A program made the position numbers and the translations under genes. The notes under the pieces are model-generated. The model did no database searches. It was not told the DNA's origin and was given only the letters and a program-made list of their open reading frames with translations. A stretch of DNA of 64,000 nt from Selaginella moellendorffii (Eukaryota > Streptophyta > Lycopodiopsida > Selaginellales > Selaginellaceae): NCBI RefSeq assembly GCF_000143415.4, contig NW_003314296.1:663645-727644 (forward strand), written 5' to 3'. Below are positions 41,014-52,294 of this stretch, piece after piece; the first letter of the stretch is position 1; each line of letters starts with the position of its first letter.

Positions 41014-43452
41014 TTACCTTCTCTCGTATAAGCTTGCCATCATCTGGTAAGCTGCGTCGCCGGCTTTGTCCATTTTCAACAACGCGTCGAATGCCAGCCT
41101 TCCCAGAGCAACGTTTCCAGACTTGGAGCAGGCACTTAAAACTCCCATCCATGCCACAGCACTCACCTCTCCTTCACGAGGCATGGACTCGGCCATGGCC
41201 ACAGCGTCGTCCAGTTCATCAGCTCTGCAAAGTATATCGACCATGCAAATGCAATGCTCGCGACCAGGATTCACACCATACCTTGTGCGCATCTCGCCGA
41301 AATACTTCTTGCTTCGCTCGACCAGCCCGGCATGGTTGCATGCCGTGAGGAGAGCCACAAAGGTGGCCTCGTCCGCTCGTATGCCTTCGTCTTGCATCTG
41401 ATGGAAGAGACGAAAAACGCGCGCGGCATCTCCCTGACGACTGTATCCTGCGATCAACGCATTCCAGATAACCAAGTCCGGCTTAGAGATTGAATCAAAT
41501 ACCTGTTGAGCGCCGAGCATACTCCCACATTTGCTACAAGCGTCGACGAGAGCAGCATCTAGAAAACAATCGCTCCCAGGGCCAGGACCACTGCTGGTAT
41601 GTCTGAAAGTTTCTGCAAGAACTGCTGTTAGAGCCTTGCACTTCAGCAGAGAATTACCACAGGCCTTGAGCGCAGCAGCGAAGGTTCGAGAGTTTGGTGC
41701 GCAGTCGCCACCATCCTGCATGAGCCGGAGTAGCTCCAGACCAAGCTCGTCTTGCTCGTTGTCAGCGCAGGCCAGAATTAACGCATTCCACGACGCCACG
41801 TCGTGGTGGACCATCTTGTCGAAAACTTTCAAGGCGTCCACCAGGCTCGCGCACTTGGAGTACATGTCGATGAGAGCGCTCGCGAGGAAATCGTCGGTCT
41901 CAGCTTCTCCGGCCCGGGAATGAATTGCCATTCCCATCTCCAGCGACTTCATCTTCACAGGCCTTCTTCTTCCATCGACTTCTTTTGGAACTTCTCTGGC
42001 CGCTAGAACAGTGCAAGCCTTTGCTGCCGGAACAAATGCCGCTGGAACCACTTCCTCGGCCGCTTCTGCTTGCATGAGCGTAAAAACCTCCAAAGCCAGC
42101 TCGGCTTCCCCATTCTCGACGTACCCCGCCATCAAAACTGTCCAGGAAACCACACTACGCTGCGGCATCCTGTCAAAGACGTGTCTGGCATCCTGCGGAC
42201 TCCCACACTTCATGTACATGTCCACCAGAGAGCTTGCCACGAAGATGTCGAGCTCACCGTCATGTAAACTTGTGGCTGCGCGAGAATGAAAAAACATTCC
42301 CTGTTCCAAGGACGTGATCTTCATCAGCTTGTCCCCGACTCGAGTCTGGCCTTCTCTGTCCGCAAGACAAGCGCATGCTCGAGCCGCAGCAACGAAAGTC
42401 CGGCCATCCGGCTGGCAGCCTCGAGTTCCCCGTGCTAGCATTTTCCCCAAGAGATCCAAGGCCAAGCCGCTGTGACTAGCACTCTGAGCATACCCGAGAA
42501 GGAGAGAGTTCCAAGAGACGACGCTGCGATGAGAAATCCTGTCAAACACACGCTTAGCTTCCACAAGTTTCTCAAACTTGACATACATATTTACCAGAGA
42601 GTTTCCAACGTAGGTGTCGGTGTCCAAGCCACGCTTGGAAGCCAGCTCGTGGATCTCCATGCCCCTCTTCACAAGCTCTCCATCGATGAATTTAATCTTC
42701 TTCTCGCTATTGAATTTTCCTGTCGTTGCGATGGCAGCACAAGCCTTGGCAGCAGCAGCGAAAGTTCGAGCATCTGGACCGCAGCTTTCTTCGTTTCTCA
42801 TCCGATCGAAGAGCTCCAATGCGAGCTCTCCATCGCCATTCTCAGCGTAGCGAAGAATCAGTGTGTTCCACGCCACAACGTTTCTTTTCCCTGGATCCAT
42901 GGCCTCGAGTACCCGTTTCGCGTGATCCAACCTCTTCCATCTCCCATACATGTCGATCAAGCTCGTCGCCACAAAAGTGTTGGAGTCCCAGCCGATCTCG
43001 ATCGCCTCGCTGTGGAGATTCAACCCTCGCGCCATCGATTCCGGATCAATCACACTGCCACACGCCTTGATCGCGGCCACAAAGCTATGAGAATCCGGCT
43101 CGCCGCCCTCGATCTTCATCCTGTGGAAGATTTCCAGCGCGATCTCCCCTCTCATATTCTCGGCGTAGCTCAGCATCAAGGAATTCCAAGAAACGACGCT
43201 GCGCCACGGCATGCGATCGAAGACCTCGCGCGCGCCGGCCACATTTCCATTCCTGCCGTGAATGCTCACCGATTTGTTGCCGAGATGGAGACTCCGCTGC
43301 TCGAATCGATCGAGATTGCTCCCGGCATCGAGCATTTCTTGGATAAACCCTAGAATACCATCAAATGGAATGGAACCCAGTCTTATTCGCTTGGAACACA
43401 CAAGATAGTCAATACATATAGAAACAAATTCGTGAAGAGAAGAACAAAGCAC
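41014..43452 (-). CDS. PLS-type pentatricopeptide repeat protein
   Basis: 812 aa, single exon. PPR proteins bind organelle RNA in a sequence-specific way and act in editing, splicing or stability in plastids or mitochondria. Many repeats are visible, each with a VVSWNxLxxxYxxNG-type helix pair and AREVFDRMPxRS between them (for example around residues 75-130, 175-215, 290-330, 410-450). Later repeats run through KPDLVIWNALIAGYSRQGDA and EATFVALLTACNHAGLVE, then an E-like motif (WMGVLSACSKSGNVALG). The protein stops at MMASLYERR, so the E+ and DYW parts are absent. A DYW deaminase would have to come from a partner if it edits. No clear transit peptide is visible; the start at 43452 is the first in-frame Met. 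Confidence 0.9.
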   Translation of the reverse strand: MLCSSLHEFVSICIDYLVCSKRIRLGSIPFDGILGFIQEMLDAGSNLDRFEQRSLHLGNKSVSIHGRNGNVAGAREVFDRMPWRSVVSWNSLMLSYAENMRGEIALEIFHRMKIEGGEPDSHSFVAAIKACGSVIDPESMARGLNLHSEAIEIGWDSNTFVATSLIDMYGRWKRLDHAKRVLEAMDPGKRNVVAWNTLILRYAENGDGELALELFDRMRNEESCGPDARTFAAAAKACAAIATTGKFNSEKKIKFIDGELVKRGMEIHELASKRGLDTDTYVGNSLVNMYVKFEKLVEAKRVFDRISHRSVVSWNSLLLGYAQSASHSGLALDLLGKMLARGTRGCQPDGRTFVAAARACACLADREGQTRVGDKLMKITSLEQGMFFHSRAATSLHDGELDIFVASSLVDMYMKCGSPQDARHVFDRMPQRSVVSWTVLMAGYVENGEAELALEVFTLMQAEAAEEVVPAAFVPAAKACTVLAAREVPKEVDGRRRPVKMKSLEMGMAIHSRAGEAETDDFLASALIDMYSKCASLVDALKVFDKMVHHDVASWNALILACADNEQDELGLELLRLMQDGGDCAPNSRTFAAALKACGNSLLKCKALTAVLAETFRHTSSGPGPGSDCFLDAALVDACSKCGSMLGAQQVFDSISKPDLVIWNALIAGYSRQGDAARVFRLFHQMQDEGIRADEATFVALLTACNHAGLVERSKKYFGEMRTRYGVNPGREHCICMVDILCRADELDDAVAMAESMPREGEVSAVAWMGVLSACSKSGNVALGRLAFDALLKMDKAGDAAYQMMASLYERR

Positions 43453-43530
43453 AAAAAAATCAGAAGGATCGATGGAGGAGCTGGATCATCAGGAACTGAC
43501 ACTCTTTTTCTTCGCGATTGGATCGATCGA

Positions 43531-44649
43531 TCAGGATGAAGCAGCGTAGTCGGATTCCAGCACTGGCCTGGTACGAGAAGCACCAGCGATCGGCGCCCTG
43601 CTTCCACCGATGAGCGACGTCTGGAGCATCTCTCCTCGATCGGAGTGCTGCTCCATTTTCGAGAGCTTCGATTTCCTGCGGTACCTCGTCGCGGCCACGG
43701 CGATCAAGCCCAGCAAAACCAGCCCCGCGACGCTGCCAAGAACAGCTCCCAGGATCACCCTCCACTTCCTCGACCTCCGCCGCGATCTTCCGGGTGGTGG
43801 CGGCGAAGCAGCTAGCGGCAGTGGAGCGGCGGCCGGGCCGGAAGCCGGAGCAATCGATCCCAGCGGCACTACCAGCGCGAAGTCTCCCAAGTTTCTGGAA
43901 GAACACACGTACGAGGACGCTCCCGGCGATGAGGAGCTCGTCACGCTGCTCACGGAGACGTTTCCAAGCGCGTCAAAGGTGGCGCACTGAGGAACGCCGG
44001 TGACGTCGGTTCTGGAGACTGGGATCCGGACGGTGACGTTGTCCAGGCCTCTCGAAACGAAATCCAGCTCGGGAGCGTTGGTCGCCGAGAGATTCACTGC
44101 GTCGTAGACTTTGATCCCGAGAACCGGAGAAACGATGATCAGATCCCTGGGCTCGTAGAGCTTGCCGATGAATCGTCGGTAGACGAGAACTATCCTCGCC
44201 ACCCCGAATGGCCCCGCCCGCGTTGGAATGCTAAACTCCTCGAGAGTGAAACCGCGATGAACCAAGCTCCCCATCTTGAGCCTGACCGTCCTCACCATCA
44301 CCCGCGAGCTCAGCGAGGAATTCCTCACCGAGACGTCGTAGATTTGGCCTGTGACTACCGGGTGGCCGAATGAAGCGAAGGCGCTGCTCTGGAGGATCCT
44401 GTCCAAGTCGGCCAACTTATCTTCCACTTCTTCCTTGACGACGTTCTCGTTGTCCTCCAAGAGTTTCCACTGAGAAAACTCCTTCCGCAATGGATCATCG
44501 TCTTGGAGCTCTCGGCCAGTCGCGGGTGTGACGATCAATGTGAGTAGCGCCAGTAGAGCTGCCACCGCTGAGTATTTGGCTGCCACTCTGCCCAGCTCTT
44601 CTGATCGCTTCCTTCTTCCATTTCTATCTCTTCTTCCCTTCCCTGCCAT
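43531..44649 (-). CDS. DUF1191 family membrane protein
   Basis: 372 aa, single exon. An N-terminal basic stretch precedes a hydrophobic signal/anchor at about 25-45. The DUF1191 extracellular domain spans about 70-260, with LQSSAFASFGHPVVTGQIY, LRxGSL-like KMGSLVHRGFTLEEFSIP, VARIVLVYRRF, SPVLGIKVYDAVNLSA and LGDFALVVPLG matching family landmarks. A Pro/Ala-rich stalk is followed by a TM helix at about 300-325 (VILGAVLGSVAGLVLLGLIA) and a cytoplasmic tail with KMEQHSDRGEMLQTSLIG. The family is plant-specific and of unknown function. It lies 78 bp upstream of the PPR gene on the same strand. Confidence 0.88.
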   Translation of the reverse strand: MAGKGRRDRNGRRKRSEELGRVAAKYSAVAALLALLTLIVTPATGRELQDDDPLRKEFSQWKLLEDNENVVKEEVEDKLADLDRILQSSAFASFGHPVVTGQIYDVSVRNSSLSSRVMVRTVRLKMGSLVHRGFTLEEFSIPTRAGPFGVARIVLVYRRFIGKLYEPRDLIIVSPVLGIKVYDAVNLSATNAPELDFVSRGLDNVTVRIPVSRTDVTGVPQCATFDALGNVSVSSVTSSSSPGASSYVCSSRNLGDFALVVPLGSIAPASGPAAAPLPLAASPPPPGRSRRRSRKWRVILGAVLGSVAGLVLLGLIAVAATRYRRKSKLSKMEQHSDRGEMLQTSLIGGSRAPIAGASRTRPVLESDYAASS

Positions 44650-46119
44650 TAATTATAAAATTCCCCCCTACGTTGCCCAGCTACGATTGATGGAGCTACT
44701 GAGACGCTAACCTTTGCCGCTCTTCGTGAAACTCATGGCGCTCCCCTTCCAATCGAGCGGCTAGCCGGCGGCTCCTCTTGGCGTGGAGATCGCTGGCCGC
44801 CATGGCTCCAGCATTGTATCGCGCAGGCATTCCACTGCCGTCCTGGGGGGGAGACCTGCGTTGGAAGGAAGAAAATCGAGAGAGAGAGAGAGAGAGAGTG
44901 AATCCCTGTGTCGATTGAGGAGGAACGTCACCAAGCCCTGGCATGCAGGCCTGGGATTATCCCGCGATTGCGACGCGCGCAATCGAAGATTTCCAGTAAT
45001 CGAATCGAGCAAGACAGGAGACCGACCTCATTCCCATCCGCATTGGAGCGGCATCGCCTCGGCATTTCGCGGCGCCATGCTCTTCCACTCCGCCATTGAA
45101 ATGCCCAAAATCCTAGAACAGAGGAATACAATGGCCCCGCGCGGTGAGCTCCATGTGAAAAAACTACACTGCGCGAGTTCCCCGCGCAGTACACCGCGCG
45201 GTCCCCGTGAGAAGCTCCCTGTCTCTAGTGCTTGCCAGGCGATCCAACGGCCGGGACTGAGTCGTGCTGGCGTGGCGCCATGCTGGCCGCTAGATCCAAG
45301 CGCTACCTGTCGGTCGTGGTCACCGCCTGCCAACGCTGCACCTGTACGGCTCCAGCCTGGACGGGTAAAAAAAAACTAACGCTGTGCTCTTTAACTCGGA
45401 TGGATGATTGTCTGGACAATAACAGCTAACACATTGTATTAAATTTTTTTGATCATGATGAAGTACCAACCTTGGAAGCCAATTCTGGTGGTTGGAATAC
45501 CAGAACAAAATTCATCAAAACATTCTCTTGAGCTTTTTACATATTTTATTCCTGGTAAAAGAAAGGTGGTGGGCATATTCGCTCTGTGATTCATGTGATC
45601 TTCCTTTACCTGAAAGGCATCATGCCCTGGAGTAGCTCCCACAATTGCACAAGACAGTTAATTTTTACCTGTAAAGGCAAGACATTCTCATATGGATGAA
45701 TTATTGTCTCCAACATTCTTCTTGATCCAAAAAAATATATATATTATATTTTATAGGTTGTAAAAAGGAAAAATAATTGTGGTTGTTTTTGCTTGTAGAG
45801 ATTGCGGGATAAGGTGGAGAAGGACCAAGTGTTCTAATAGCTTCCATGGTGTAAAAATGGCTGCTGCAAGGTCACGGCTTGGAGGTTAAATGGAGCTCGC
45901 AAAAGTTGGTAGTTTTAAGATTTTATCAATCAAACCGTCCAGCTATGTACATTGATGAAGCGAAAAACCACCGAAAAAGTTTCATTTGATCGATCTAGCT
46001 TTCGCTTTCGCTTTTGCTTGAAGTGATGGTCGATCATCAGATTATAAAGTCAGTCTTCGCTTGAAATCTCCGCATGTTGTCACTGAAACGATGATCGTTG
46101 CTGTTCTTGAGTTCTGTGA
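44650..46119. other. Intergenic with small ORFs, an (AG)n run and GC-rich patches
   Basis: An (AG)n microsatellite is at 44878-44898. GC-rich words CCCCGCGCGG and ACCGCGCGGT at 45136-45203 form imperfect inverted repeats. Overlapping ORFs on both strands (for example 44783-45379 plus) have no recognisable domain. From 45430 the DNA is ordinary intergenic. Confidence 0.4.
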
Positions 46120-47349
46120 TCACTGCTCGAGGAAAACTTTGACAGGAGGTCCACTCGCCGAGATCGTCACGACAGTGCCAAACTTGATGGGAGCCGAGAC
46201 GTGAGCGCCATCAAAATAGATGGATCCCTGGCGACAGCCCCAAGTAACTTGAATTGCCTCGGTTGAGCCAACGAAACCGTGCATCAGATTCTTCTGCTTG
46301 GGGTGTGGAAGGATCGGCTCTCTCAGCATGTACTGGAGCTCTTTCGATTCCAGCGGCATTGCAAATCCTCCAGCCGAGAGCGTCGCGGCGGTCGAGCCAG
46401 CCGCCGTGCAAACGCGCAAGCCACTGGAGCGAGAGTGTATCAAGGACCCCGACTTTGTTTGCTGGTTGACGACGCTGGAATCAAACAACATCAAAACATA
46501 GACAAAGAAGAAAAAAAGCAACAACACGGACCTGAAAGTGCATCGGCTCACGGCAGCTGGATTTGGATGAGCGAGCAAAACGTCATTGAGAGCTGGAGTC
46601 GAGAACAAAGTACCATCGATTGTAGTGGAAATCCTCTGTAGAGTTGTTGGTTGAAGTTTGCCACTGATGACTTTGCCTAGCACCTGAAACAAAGAACTTT
46701 CATTGTTTTTCCGAGTGGAAAGCTTGGAGGAATCAAAAACCTGCTCGAAATACTCGCTGGTAGCAGCGCAGAAGTAGCCTCGACTTCGTGTAGCATCAAA
46801 CTCCTCCATCTGCTGCTCCTGCACCTTAGAAAACCACGCCAAAAAAAAAAAGATGAAAAAAAGTTAGCATAGAACTTGACTAGATCAAAACTTTCGGCAC
46901 ACACGAACCTCGTCGGTCTTGGTTGGATCCGAGTTTACTCCAAGGACGGGAATGGAATCGTCCAAGTAGTGACTCGCTTGTAGCAAAGTTCCATCCCCTC
47001 CCACGGTGACAACAAGGTCCACATTTCGTATAGGCGAGTGTAGCTCGTCCCGAAGAAGAAAGTCCCAGGACAGGGACATGTTTGCAAGGACATCCTTGCA
47101 TTTCTGCACCGTGGATTCATGTACTCTGTGCCGATCCAAGAGATTTTCAACCACCTGGAGATCGCGAATTAGAAGCACGAAGAAGAAGAGTTAGAATTCC
47201 TACTCGCAATGTCCATAGATTTGCAAGAAAACATCCGCGGGCTCTACCTTCGTTTTTTCGGCGCTCCCGTTGACGAATGCCGGATCCCGATGGCGCGCGA
47301 CGTAGAGATCGTATGCGCTTCGCTTCAGCAGCACCAGGACGCGCCTCAT
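46120..47349 (-). CDS. NADK3: NAD(H) kinase, NADK3-like
   Basis: Five exons (47248-47349, 46909-47154, 46741-46818, 46532-46683, 46120-46474) join in phase to 310 aa, with GT-AG introns of 93, 90, 57 and 57 nt. The enzyme phosphorylates NAD(H) to NADP(H). The active-site motif VTVGGDGTLLQ is at 84-94, followed by LGVNSDPTKTDE. RSRGYFCAATSEYFEQ, the NE/D-like motif LNDVLLAHPNPAAVSR and SSGLRVCTAAGSTAA (the glycine-rich conserved C motif) complete the core. IYFDGAHV is the C-terminal beta region. The close match in layout to Arabidopsis NADK3, a peroxisomal NADH kinase, supports the subfamily. The C-terminus ends KVFLEQ, without an obvious canonical PTS1. The start at 47349 is preferred to an out-of-frame ATG at 47353. 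Confidence 0.92.
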
Positions 47350-47689
47350 TCATCCTAAAACCCTACACCCGCAAGAACCCTAAAATGTGCATGTCGTGTT
47401 ATTTTGATATAGATTTCAGTTAGATATATGATACAAAAACCTATTTACAAAATGTAAAAGTAAGTAATTACTTAAATTTAAATATTAATTATTTTTTATT
47501 TCAAATAAAAATTAATTTTCAACTCCTATCCTATAAAAACTTATAAATAATATGATTAAGACTAAAATAGTGACATCAATATATTTTAATGAATTGAAAT
47601 AAACATATAGATACATACCAGTAATTTTATTTTAAATTTTAATTTTAAGTAAAAAAATAAAAAATAATTTTTTTACTCACAACATTTAT

Positions 47690-49030
47690 TATATTATTTT
47701 CTTATTTTAATGCATAATTATTAAAAAGTAATTTTATGACTTCACTAACCATCTCTATGTTAACATTATTTTTGGTTTGCTCTGTTGAGAGTTTTGAATA
47801 TTCTTAGCATATTATGTTTTAGGTTAATTCATTTTATAACGTTTATAATCATAAATCGTTTTACTTTTTATTAGTTTATTTTTGGTTTTCTTAAGCAAAC
47901 TGTAGGGGGATGGTATTGAATATACTTAGAATATATTTGGATATGCTAGGATAGTCTACCATATAATGGTTGTTATTCACTTAGATTAATCTTTTATTTA
48001 TAATTTTTAAAAATATTTATGATTTATAAACTTGTTTAAACACTTTCTAGTATGTTCTTTTTGGTTTGCTTAAACAAATCTGTAGGGGAATGGGATAGTA
48101 GTGGATATACTTAGAATATGCTTAGATATTCTAAAATATTCTACATCTAATGGTTGTAATTCATTTAGATTAAGCTTGTATTTATAATTTATAAACATGT
48201 TTATAATTTATAAACTTTCTTAAACACTTTATAGTACATTATTTTTATTTTACCATCTAATGGTTGATATGCAATAAAATTAATATTGTATTTATAAATT
48301 ATAAACTTTTATTTGATCATTGGATTAATAAATAGAAATAATACCACTATTAAGCAAATCAAGTGTTATTACATGCAACACATTGCAAATTATTTTATCT
48401 TTTAGACGCTGTAAATGGATATATGCTTGGCTATTCTAGAATATTTTACCATCTAATTTAATTTAATTAATATTGTATTATAATTTATAAAATTTTATAA
48501 ATACTTCTTAGTATATTCAAGTTTATTCTACTGATATGCAATAAGATTAATTTTGTATTTATAAATTATAATTATGTTTATATGGATATGGAAATAGGTA
48601 TATTAATTAGGCTTTAAACCCCTGCTTATACATAAGAATGGATGGACTAGATTCAGTCCAAATAGATAGTTGTGCTATAGTACTAGAATTAGCTTATTGG
48701 TTGAATATAACTATTATAAAAACTTGAAGCTTCTATAGAATTACCAATGTAGTTGCTAGAAACCATGATTGAAAGAAACCCAAAATCATGATATGAAAAT
48801 CAATTGACTATAGAATTCTAATAAACCATTTGCAATTCTATATGTAGTTGTGAAATACTTAAACTAAATTTGAAACCATAATTTTGAACCAAAGCCATAC
48901 TTGAGTAGTAGAGCCACCCATATATATCACAAAGGTGCCTAGATTAATCTAAAATGAATAAAAAATGTTAGAATATTTTAAAATATTTTAAATATAAAAA
49001 GTTTGGTTAAGCAAAAAAAAAATAATAATA
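47690..49030. repeat. AT-rich duplicated block, unit 1
   Basis: This block contains two internal subrepeats beginning TTTTTGGTTTGCTTAA (about 47770-48056 and 48057-48240), then unique AT-rich sequence to GGTTAAGCAAAA at 49015. It is found again almost base for base as 50437-50804 plus 57446-58520, and in part at 62960-63325. No coding capacity. Possibly a non-autonomous element or an old segmental duplication. Confidence 0.75.
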
Positions 49031-49034
49031 ATAT

Positions 49035-50428
49035 AAGTGTATAGAATATGAAAAGGGAATGCAAGAAATGTACATATCAATTAAACCAAAAACCCCAGTT
49101 TATATATAAAAGTGAGTGGTCCAGATTGAAACTAATCTGATGGCTATCAAAATTTCACTATGCTATAGCATAATAATTGTACACTTAAACTTCATATCAT
49201 CTCCTCTTCTTAGAATGATGGAAGATAGTTAGGGTTCTCTCATGGATGGACCAGGATTTAAAGGAATATTAAAAAGAGGCATCAGTGGATCTGTAGGTGG
49301 TGTTAGCTGTTTTTGATCCTTTTGTACAAAGTGTTTTAATTGTTGTACATATATAATTTTTGGAGGATTAGCTTATTGGACATCATATGAACCTCATAAA
49401 CTTGCAATTCAACTTGCTGCAACATTTGATATGGTTCTTTCCACTAAACAAGAAGCCCCTTAGATAAACAATATACCGTAAAATGGGGAAAATGAACTAA
49501 CACTAAGTCATCCACTTTGTACTCTATAGATGGACGATGATAAGAGTTGTAGCACCATTGTTGTTTCACTTGTATGCTCAAGTGTTCGACAAACTTTACT
49601 CGGACAAGTGGAAGAATGCTTATCAAATACTAATCCCACAATATAACATCGATAGGTTGTAGCAATTGCAAAGGTAAACCCAACTTTGTTGGCAATATTA
49701 GATTATAACTATATAGGAGTTTATATGGTCTCAAGAACTCAACACCTTTGTGACATATATATACCGAAGAGACAGCAAATAACCATCATAATCCGAATAC
49801 TGAAAGTTCACATATTTCACAATTAGCCTTTGAAAGTCTAAACAAACCATTTCACCAAACTATTTGACTGTGGATGATAAGCACTCGTGAAAGTGTGGTA
49901 TATCCTTAATTGAGACATCAAAACATAAAATATCTCAGCCATAAATGCAGGACCATTATCTGAAATAATCTGCTCCAGATAGGATTACTAGAACACTACT
50001 CAATTAAGGAGGAAATATCCAACAGCAATTGCAGATGTGCTAACAAAAGCACCGACTTCCACCCAACGAGTAAAGTAGTCAAAAACAATAATAATATACT
50101 CATTGCCAATAGTCGATTGTGGAAAAAGTCCCATTAGATCAAACACTACCAACTTAAACAGACAGAAAATTATAATTAACTTTAATTATCTTTTTGTAGC
50201 ATAAAGGAGTATTATGGGCTTTGCATCAAATGCAACTACACACATACTAGATAACATTACATTGTATCTCTAGCCAATAAAAAGACCTGCATAGCTTCTC
50301 AATCATATGACAATATCTTATATCCCTACCTAGAATAAAAGAATCATAATAGATATGAAGAAAGTGTAGAATAAAGATTGAAGGCACCACTAGCTGTAAA
50401 TGATTATCAAGATTTATCCCCACAAAAA
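49035..50428 (-). mobile_element. Family A relic, 3' LTR to integrase
   Basis: The LTR is at about 49038-49198 in reverse. It is followed by the polypurine tract region, the GPY/F-like module (49440-49600) and integrase (49860-50200), to TTATCCCCACAAA at 50428 where it stops abruptly. AT-shifted and full of stops. Confidence 0.75.
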
Positions 50429-50436
50429 AAATATTA

Positions 50437-50804
50437 TTTCCTTATTTTTAATACATAATCATTAAAAAATAAGTTTATGTTTTCATTAACCATCGCTGTG
50501 TTAACATTATTTTTGGTTTGCTCTGTTGAGAGTTTTAAATATTCTTAGTATATTATATTTTAGGTTCATTCATTCTAATATTTATAATCTTAAATCATTT
50601 TACTTTTTATTAGCTTATTTTTGGTTTGCTTAAGTAAACTGTAGGGGGATTATGATGGGAATGAATATACTTAGAATATATTTGGATATGCTAGGATATT
50701 TTCCCATATAATGGTTGTTATTCATTTAGATAAATCTTGTATTTATAATTTTTAAACATCTTTATGATTTATAAACTTGTTTAAACACTTTCTAGTATGT
50801 TCTT
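50437..50804. repeat. AT-rich duplicated block, unit 2, left part
   Basis: Matches 47690-48055, including TTAACATTATTTTTGGTTTG. It is interrupted after GTTCTT by the chromovirus element. The repeat continues at 57446. Confidence 0.75.
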
Positions 50805-51243
50805 TGTCAAGACCCCCAACAAGATCAAGACTGGAAAATGCAAAAAACAAAGAGAAAAGCTAGTGGAAACAAAGAAAAAGCCTTAGATTAGCATTGATTT
50901 AGATTGTGGAGAAATAGAACAAAGCTAACCTATATATACTATAGGTTGATGAAGCTCCACCACTCTTGGATCGAGGACAACCTAAATATAGCTGAGGTTG
51001 AGGAGGCATCACATCAATATCAGGAATGTGGCTCGAGACTCAGGAATTGTACAGGAAATCAGAGAGTCAGGAATAGGGAAGTGTCTCGAGAGTCAGGAAT
51101 AGGGAAGTGTCTCGAGAATCAGGAATAGGGAAGTGTCTCGAGAATCAAGAATAGGGAAGTGTCTCGAGAATTAGGAATGTGGTCTGTAGGTTAGGAATCC
51201 GGCGAGAGTCAGGAATGTGGCAAGAATTGGGGGATTCCTGACA
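50805..51243 (-). repeat. Family B LTR (outer left)
   Basis: 439 bp. It contains four tandem 26-bp units of the GAATAGGGAAGTGTCTCGAG type at 51065-51168 and a CCTATATATACTATAGG palindrome-like TATA region. Confidence 0.85.
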
Positions 51244-51365
51244 GCACCCGCTCCTCAAGAATGAGTGGAATGAGGATGTGCATAAGAACGATGAGGAGGA
51301 TGAGATGAGCAGCGAGGGATGGGAGATGGAGAAAAAGAATGAGGACTGGGACGAGAAGGATAGCG

Positions 51366-51843
51366 GTTGATGCTTCTAATATTGGTCTTGGAGGTGTGTT
51401 AATGCAAGAAAGCCCAAGTGTACCTGGTCAGCATCATCCCATTGCATATATAAGCCGTATGTTACAACTAGCNNNNNNNNNNNNNNNNNNNNNNNNNNNN
51501 NNNNNNNNNNNNNNNNNNNNNNNNNNNNNNNNNNNNNNNNNNNNNNNNNNNNNNNNNNNNNNNNNNNNNNNNNNNNNNNNNNNNNNNNNNNNNNNNNNNN
51601 NNNNNNNNNNNNNNNNNNNNNNNNNNNNNNNNNNNNNNNNNNNNNNNNNNNNNNNNNNNNNNNNNNNNNNNNNNNNNNNNNNNNNNNNNNNNNNNNNNNN
51701 NNNNNNNNNNNNNNNNNNNNNNNNNNNNNNNNNNNNNNNNNNNNNTCATGTTTCTGATGAGCCTATTGTTCCAGCATCTGTGGATTTTTTAGACGAGGAT
51801 TCTGTGCCGTCGGCGGTTGCTGTACTTGATGTTCAGTGTCCAC
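51366..51843 (+). mobile_element. Captured fragment of family A RNase H region, spanning the gap
   Basis: 51366-51472 matches 11974-12080 and 51746-51842 matches 12353-12450, so the missing part would be about 272 bp. This agrees with the 273 N. The fragment is in + orientation, opposite to family B, and is bounded by family B sequence on both sides. Confidence 0.8.
51473..51745. other. Assembly gap (273 N)
   Basis: A run of N. Its size agrees with the family A sequence expected between the two flanks. Confidence 0.99.
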
Positions 51844-52283
51844 TGTCAAGACCCCCAACAAGATCAAGACTGGAAAATGCAAAAGACAAAGAGAAAAACT
51901 AGTGGAAACAAAGAACAAGCCTTAGACTGGCGTTGATTCAAATTATGGAAAAATGGAACAAGGCTAACCTATATATAGTATAGGTTGATGAAGCTCCACC
52001 ACTCTTGGATTGAGGACGGCCTAAATATAGCTGAGGTCGAGGAGGCGCCACATCAATATTAGGAATGTGGCTCGAGACTCAAGCGAAGGTGAGGGAGGCA
52101 TAACATCAATATCAGGAATGTGGCTCGAGACTCAGGAATTGTACAGGAACTCGGAGAGTCAGGAATAGGGAAGTGTCTCGAGAGTCAGGAATAGGGAAGT
52201 GTCTCGAGAATCAGGAATGTGGTCTACAGATCAGGAATCCGGCGAGAGTCAGGAATGTGGCAAGAATTGGGGGATTCCTGACA
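51844..52283 (-). repeat. Family B LTR (middle)
   Basis: 440 bp. It has two 26-bp units (about 52152-52208) and a private duplication around 52060-52135 of the words ACATCAATATCAGGAATGTG and GGCTCGAGACTCA. Confidence 0.85.
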
Positions 52284-52294
52284 ACATCCCCTCC

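Noticed and set aside
42472-43353. 293-aa plus-strand ORF
   Set aside because: Antisense shadow of the PPR gene.
45136-45203. Regulatory hairpin in GC-rich CCGCGCGG words
   Set aside because: The inverted words are short and imperfect, and no gene context supports a function.
44783-45379. 198-aa plus-strand ORF
   Set aside because: No domain, basic low-information composition, overlaps minus-strand ORFs and an (AG)n repeat; likely intergenic.
51339-51902. 187-codon ORF across the N run
   Set aside because: The gap makes it meaningless; the flanks are a family A RNase H fragment and an LTR.
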